Shown piece after piece: positions 7,261-9,657 of a stretch of 9,657 bases of DNA. The stretch covers positions 1-9,657 of the forward strand of contig JAIRLA010000083.1 of NCBI GenBank assembly GCA_031259795.1, read 5' to 3'. Below the pieces are notes generated by a model. The model saw only the letters and a list, made by a program, of their open reading frames with translations, was not told the origin of the DNA and searched no databases. Origin of the DNA: Azoarcus sp. GTDB taxonomy: Bacteria; Pseudomonadota; Gammaproteobacteria; Burkholderiales; Rhodocyclaceae. The first letter of the stretch is position 1; each line of letters opens with the position of its first letter. The position numbers and the translations under genes are program-made.

Positions 7261-8382
7261 TCAGCGCCCGAACACTTCACGATATTGCTCCATGGTGTGC
7301 GCGATGTTGAAATCCCGCTCGACGCGCGCCCGCGCCCGCGCGCCCACCTGCGCCTTCGTCTCGCGGCTGGCGGCGCAGGCGAGCAAGCGCGCCGCCAGGG
7401 TTTCGTCATCGTCCGGGGGCGTGAGAAAACCCGTGTCGCCTTCTTTCACCAGATCCGGCACGCAGCCCACCGGGGTGGCGATCACCGGCAGGCCCGCGGC
7501 CATGGCTTCCAGTATGGCGAGCGGCGTTCCCTCGGAATAAGACGGCAGCACGAAGCAATCGAGCATGCGCAGGATCGCCGGAATGTCGTCGCGCGCGCCG
7601 GGCAGCCAGGCCAAATCCAGCATGCCTTCCCGCCGCAGGATGGCTTCGATGTCCGCGCGCATTTCGCCCTCGCCCACGATGAGCAGACGCAGATCGCGCG
7701 CTTCCGGCGCGCCGCTCCTGACCGCGCGGACAAAGGCGCGCGCGAGGAAAACCTGGTTCTTGATCGCCGCCAGCCGTCCCACGGTCCCGATCAGCCGGTG
7801 CCGTCCGGGCGCGAACGGGCATCCCGGCACGGGCGCGGCGTCTCCCGGCGCGAACACCGCGGGATCGACGCCATTGGCGATCAGCGACAGTTTGCGCAAG
7901 GGCATCCCGACCCGCCGATGCAGGTAGTCGTGGATGTCCGCCGAAACCGCTATCTGGTGGTGGGTGAAGCGGCGGTACAGGCGGCGCAGGAACAGATGAC
8001 GCGCATTGTCGCCGCCGATGTCCAGGCCGTGTTCCGCGTGGATGTGCCTGCGCACGCCGGCCAGCCGCGACAACGGCGCGATTTCCAGCGCGGCCATGTT
8101 GCAGGTATGCACGACATCGGGACGGATTTCGCGCAGCAGCGCCAGGATGCGCGGATAAAGACGCACGGCGTGGCCCGGCGGTTTGCCGAGGGCGATGAAC
8201 TTCACATCCGTCCGGGTGACGCGGGCGCGGTACTCGCCGATCGTGGTCAGCGCCAGGACGGTGTGCGCGAATTCGTCCGCCGGTAAACGGTTGACGAGCT
8301 GGATGATGACATTCTCCAGCCCGCCCATCTCGAAGCTGTAGAGGCAATGCAACACATGCCGCTGGCGCACAGGCTCACTCAT
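7261..8382 (-). CDS. PEP-CTERM/XrtA system glycosyltransferase (TIGR03088-like)
   Basis: The protein is 373 residues from ATG at 8382. The segments LYSFEMGGLENVI (14-26), KPPGHAVRLYPRI (67-79) and RPDVVHTCNMAALE (87-100) match my recollection of TIGR03088, 'sugar transferase, PEP-CTERM/EpsH1 system associated'. Fold features are GT-B/GT4: IANGVDPAVF at 168-177, a donor domain starting GTVGRLAAIKNQ at 199-210, GEGE at 237-240, and a classic E-X7-E motif with Glu284 and Glu292 in SEGTPLAILEAMAAG. It should transfer a sugar from a nucleotide donor to the growing lipid-linked glycan; the specific sugar is unknown. The frame is open to 8523, but that extension lies inside the xrtA coding region and reads as a shadow. 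ATG 8382 has AAGGAA at 8389-8394 with 6-nt spacing and overlaps the xrtA stop by 8 nt, so the two are probably translationally coupled. Confidence 0.93.
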   Translation of the reverse strand: MSEPVRQRHVLHCLYSFEMGGLENVIIQLVNRLPADEFAHTVLALTTIGEYRARVTRTDVKFIALGKPPGHAVRLYPRILALLREIRPDVVHTCNMAALEIAPLSRLAGVRRHIHAEHGLDIGGDNARHLFLRRLYRRFTHHQIAVSADIHDYLHRRVGMPLRKLSLIANGVDPAVFAPGDAAPVPGCPFAPGRHRLIGTVGRLAAIKNQVFLARAFVRAVRSGAPEARDLRLLIVGEGEMRADIEAILRREGMLDLAWLPGARDDIPAILRMLDCFVLPSYSEGTPLAILEAMAAGLPVIATPVGCVPDLVKEGDTGFLTPPDDDETLAARLLACAASRETKAQVGARARARVERDFNIAHTMEQYREVFGR

Positions 8383-9657
8383 GAGCGCTTCCTTGCTCCA
8401 CTCCGGCAAAGATTTCCCGCAAGTCCGCGCCGTGGTCGGCGACGAAGCGGCGCAACCGCGCTTCGGACGCGGCGTCGCCGTCCTCGCCATCCGGCGTGGC
8501 CAGCACGAAAACCATGGACGCATCTCCGCGTCCGGCGATACGCCCGGCGGCCAGCCGCAATTTGACTTCCCAGTCGCGCGTCACGATATCGCCGCCGATG
8601 ACATACCACTGCCAGATCAGGTAACGCGCGCCGTCGGCGGCGGTCAGGCGCGCGCTGCGCAACGCGCCCAGCGCGCTGGCGGCGGGCGGGCCGGGACGCA
8701 GGCCGGAACGGCTGAAGCCCTCCCTGTCGGTCAAGCCATTCTCCCAGGTCACCATTTCCGTCCCCGCGCGCTGGTTGGCGAAAAAGGCTGTTTGCAGCAA
8801 CACCGCTTCGCCGTCCGGCGCCTCATACACGGCATCCGCCGCGCCGCGCCAGCCCGCGTAATGCGCGCGATATGCGATCCGCGTCGAATCCCGCTCGCTC
8901 CAGCCCGCGGCGGGGGCGGGCAATTCGTAGCGCGCGGCATAAGGCGGCGATTCCCGGTCGAGCCAGTCATGGACGAGCACGAAAGCGGCGCTCGCCAGCG
9001 CCAGCGGCGCAAGCCGCAACCAATGCGCCGGCGCGGGCGGTTGTCCGCGCGTATCCACCGTCCGTTCCGCGACCCGTTCCGGATCGGCCCAACGCTGCCC
9101 GATCCAGAACATGAGCGCGATCACGATGCCGAAAAACACCCAACCGTAGATCAGATGGTCGACGCCGCTGGCGAGCCTGTTGTCCGACAGATAACCCAGC
9201 AGGACGATCAGATAGGCGCGCAGCCCGTTGGCGAGCAGCGGCACGGCGAAGGCGACGGCCATGAAGCACAGGCGCTTGCCGAGGCGGGCATAGTTGAGCC
9301 AAGCGTAGAGCGCGCCGAGCATCAGCGAAGCGATCAGGTAGCGTATCCCCGAGCAGGCTTCCACCACCGACCAGCTTCCGTTCGGGATCACGAATTGCAG
9401 ACCTTCCTGATAAACGGGAATGCCGCTGAGGCGCAGCGAAGCCACGGTGAAATCGGCGGTCATCGCCATCAGCATGGGCAGCAGGAATTCACCGACCGGC
9501 AGGCCGAAAAAGAGAAAACACAATGGAAACAACAATATCCGCGCCAACCGCCAGCCCAGCGCCCCCGCCAGGCAGGAAACGAGCAGCGCGACAAAGCCGG
9601 CGTGCGCCGCGCCGGAAACCGACGCCAGTTCGCCGAGCAGCCACAGCAGGGCGGCGG
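8375..9657 (-). CDS. xrtA: Exosortase A fused to EpsI domain, 5' end cut by window edge
   Basis: The minus-strand frame is open from the right edge (first full codon at 9655) to TGA at 8375-8377, giving 426 visible residues; the start and first membrane segments are missing. The membrane part carries the exosortase catalytic triad: Cys in EACSGIRY (codon 9353-9355), Arg in ANGLRAY (about 9218-9220) and His in DHLIYGW (about 9155-9157). The surroundings closely resemble exosortase A. A further membrane segment (about 8971-9020) leads into a periplasmic EpsI/DUF3485-like domain, with segments such as YLIWQWYVIGG and RDWEVKLRL, ending near 8378. Exosortases recognise and cleave C-terminal PEP-CTERM signals of exported proteins, by a cysteine transpeptidase-like mechanism; XrtA proteins sit with polysaccharide genes. 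EpsI-fused XrtA is a known architecture. The first start-like codon in view, TTG at 9547, is internal because the upstream 36 codons continue the transmembrane exosortase sequence. Confidence 0.95.
   Translation of the reverse strand, partial: AALLWLLGELASVSGAAHAGFVALLVSCLAGALGWRLARILLFPLCFLFFGLPVGEFLLPMLMAMTADFTVASLRLSGIPVYQEGLQFVIPNGSWSVVEACSGIRYLIASLMLGALYAWLNYARLGKRLCFMAVAFAVPLLANGLRAYLIVLLGYLSDNRLASGVDHLIYGWVFFGIVIALMFWIGQRWADPERVAERTVDTRGQPPAPAHWLRLAPLALASAAFVLVHDWLDRESPPYAARYELPAPAAGWSERDSTRIAYRAHYAGWRGAADAVYEAPDGEAVLLQTAFFANQRAGTEMVTWENGLTDREGFSRSGLRPGPPAASALGALRSARLTAADGARYLIWQWYVIGGDIVTRDWEVKLRLAAGRIAGRGDASMVFVLATPDGEDGDAASEARLRRFVADHGADLREIFAGVEQGSAHE
8389..8394 (-). promoter_or_regulatory. 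Ribosome binding site inside the xrtA end, sets the glycosyltransferase start
   Basis: AAGGAA on the minus strand lies 6 nt before ATG 8382, within the last codons of xrtA. It picks ATG 8382 over the longer open frame and fits translational coupling through the ATGAGTGA overlap (8375-8382). Confidence 0.7.

Noticed and set aside
5909..7540. 543-codon open frame on the plus strand
   Set aside because: It is antisense to two glycosyltransferases with clear motifs, is low-complexity and shows no recognisable fold.
8383..8523. 47-residue N-terminal extension of the TIGR03088-like glycosyltransferase
   Set aside because: It is an out-of-frame shadow of the EpsI domain. The family N-terminus and a good ribosome binding site both fit ATG 8382.
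9545..9547. TTG as the start of xrtA
   Set aside because: Thirty-six further in-frame codons to the right edge continue the hydrophobic exosortase sequence, so the true start is outside the window.

Overview
This window looks like part of an exosortase A (XrtA/EpsH) linked exopolysaccharide locus from a GC-rich proteobacterium. A betaproteobacterium (Rhodocyclales or Nitrosomonadales type) is most likely, judging by base composition and by glycosyltransferase sequences resembling those beside xrtA in Dechloromonas-like genomes. That taxonomic call is inference. No rRNA, tRNA, CRISPR array, transposase or PEP-CTERM target protein was seen.

All eight genes lie on the minus strand, so transcription runs from the right edge to the left edge. 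In order they are: xrtA fused to an EpsI domain (5' end cut by the right edge); an XrtA-associated glycosyltransferase; a 146-nt GC-rich spacer; a second XrtA-associated glycosyltransferase; an AT-rich membrane acyltransferase 3 gene; a 104-nt AT-rich spacer with a 23-codon mini-ORF; a third GT4 glycosyltransferase; a PaaK/CapK-like adenylate-forming enzyme; an O-antigen ligase/Wzy-like membrane protein; and a CE4 polysaccharide deacetylase (3' end cut by the left edge). Spacing is tight at most junctions: an 8-nt overlap after xrtA, then 31, 12, 7 and 4 nt elsewhere. This suggests one operon, possibly with a fresh promoter in the 146-nt spacer.

Inferred roles: the three glycosyltransferases extend a lipid-linked repeat unit on the inner face of the membrane. 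The acyltransferase and the adenylate-forming enzyme would supply non-sugar decorations, the Wzy/ligase-like protein would polymerise or transfer the glycan, and the deacetylase would trim N- or O-acetyl groups. XrtA-EpsI would process PEP-CTERM proteins encoded elsewhere.

The most unusual part is the low-GC segment of about 1.17 kb (about 4745-5914) holding the acyltransferase and the mini-ORF, which looks like a later insertion or replacement. The PaaK-like enzyme with no recognisable partner is the most open functional question. No wholly new system is evident; this reads as a variant of a known locus type.
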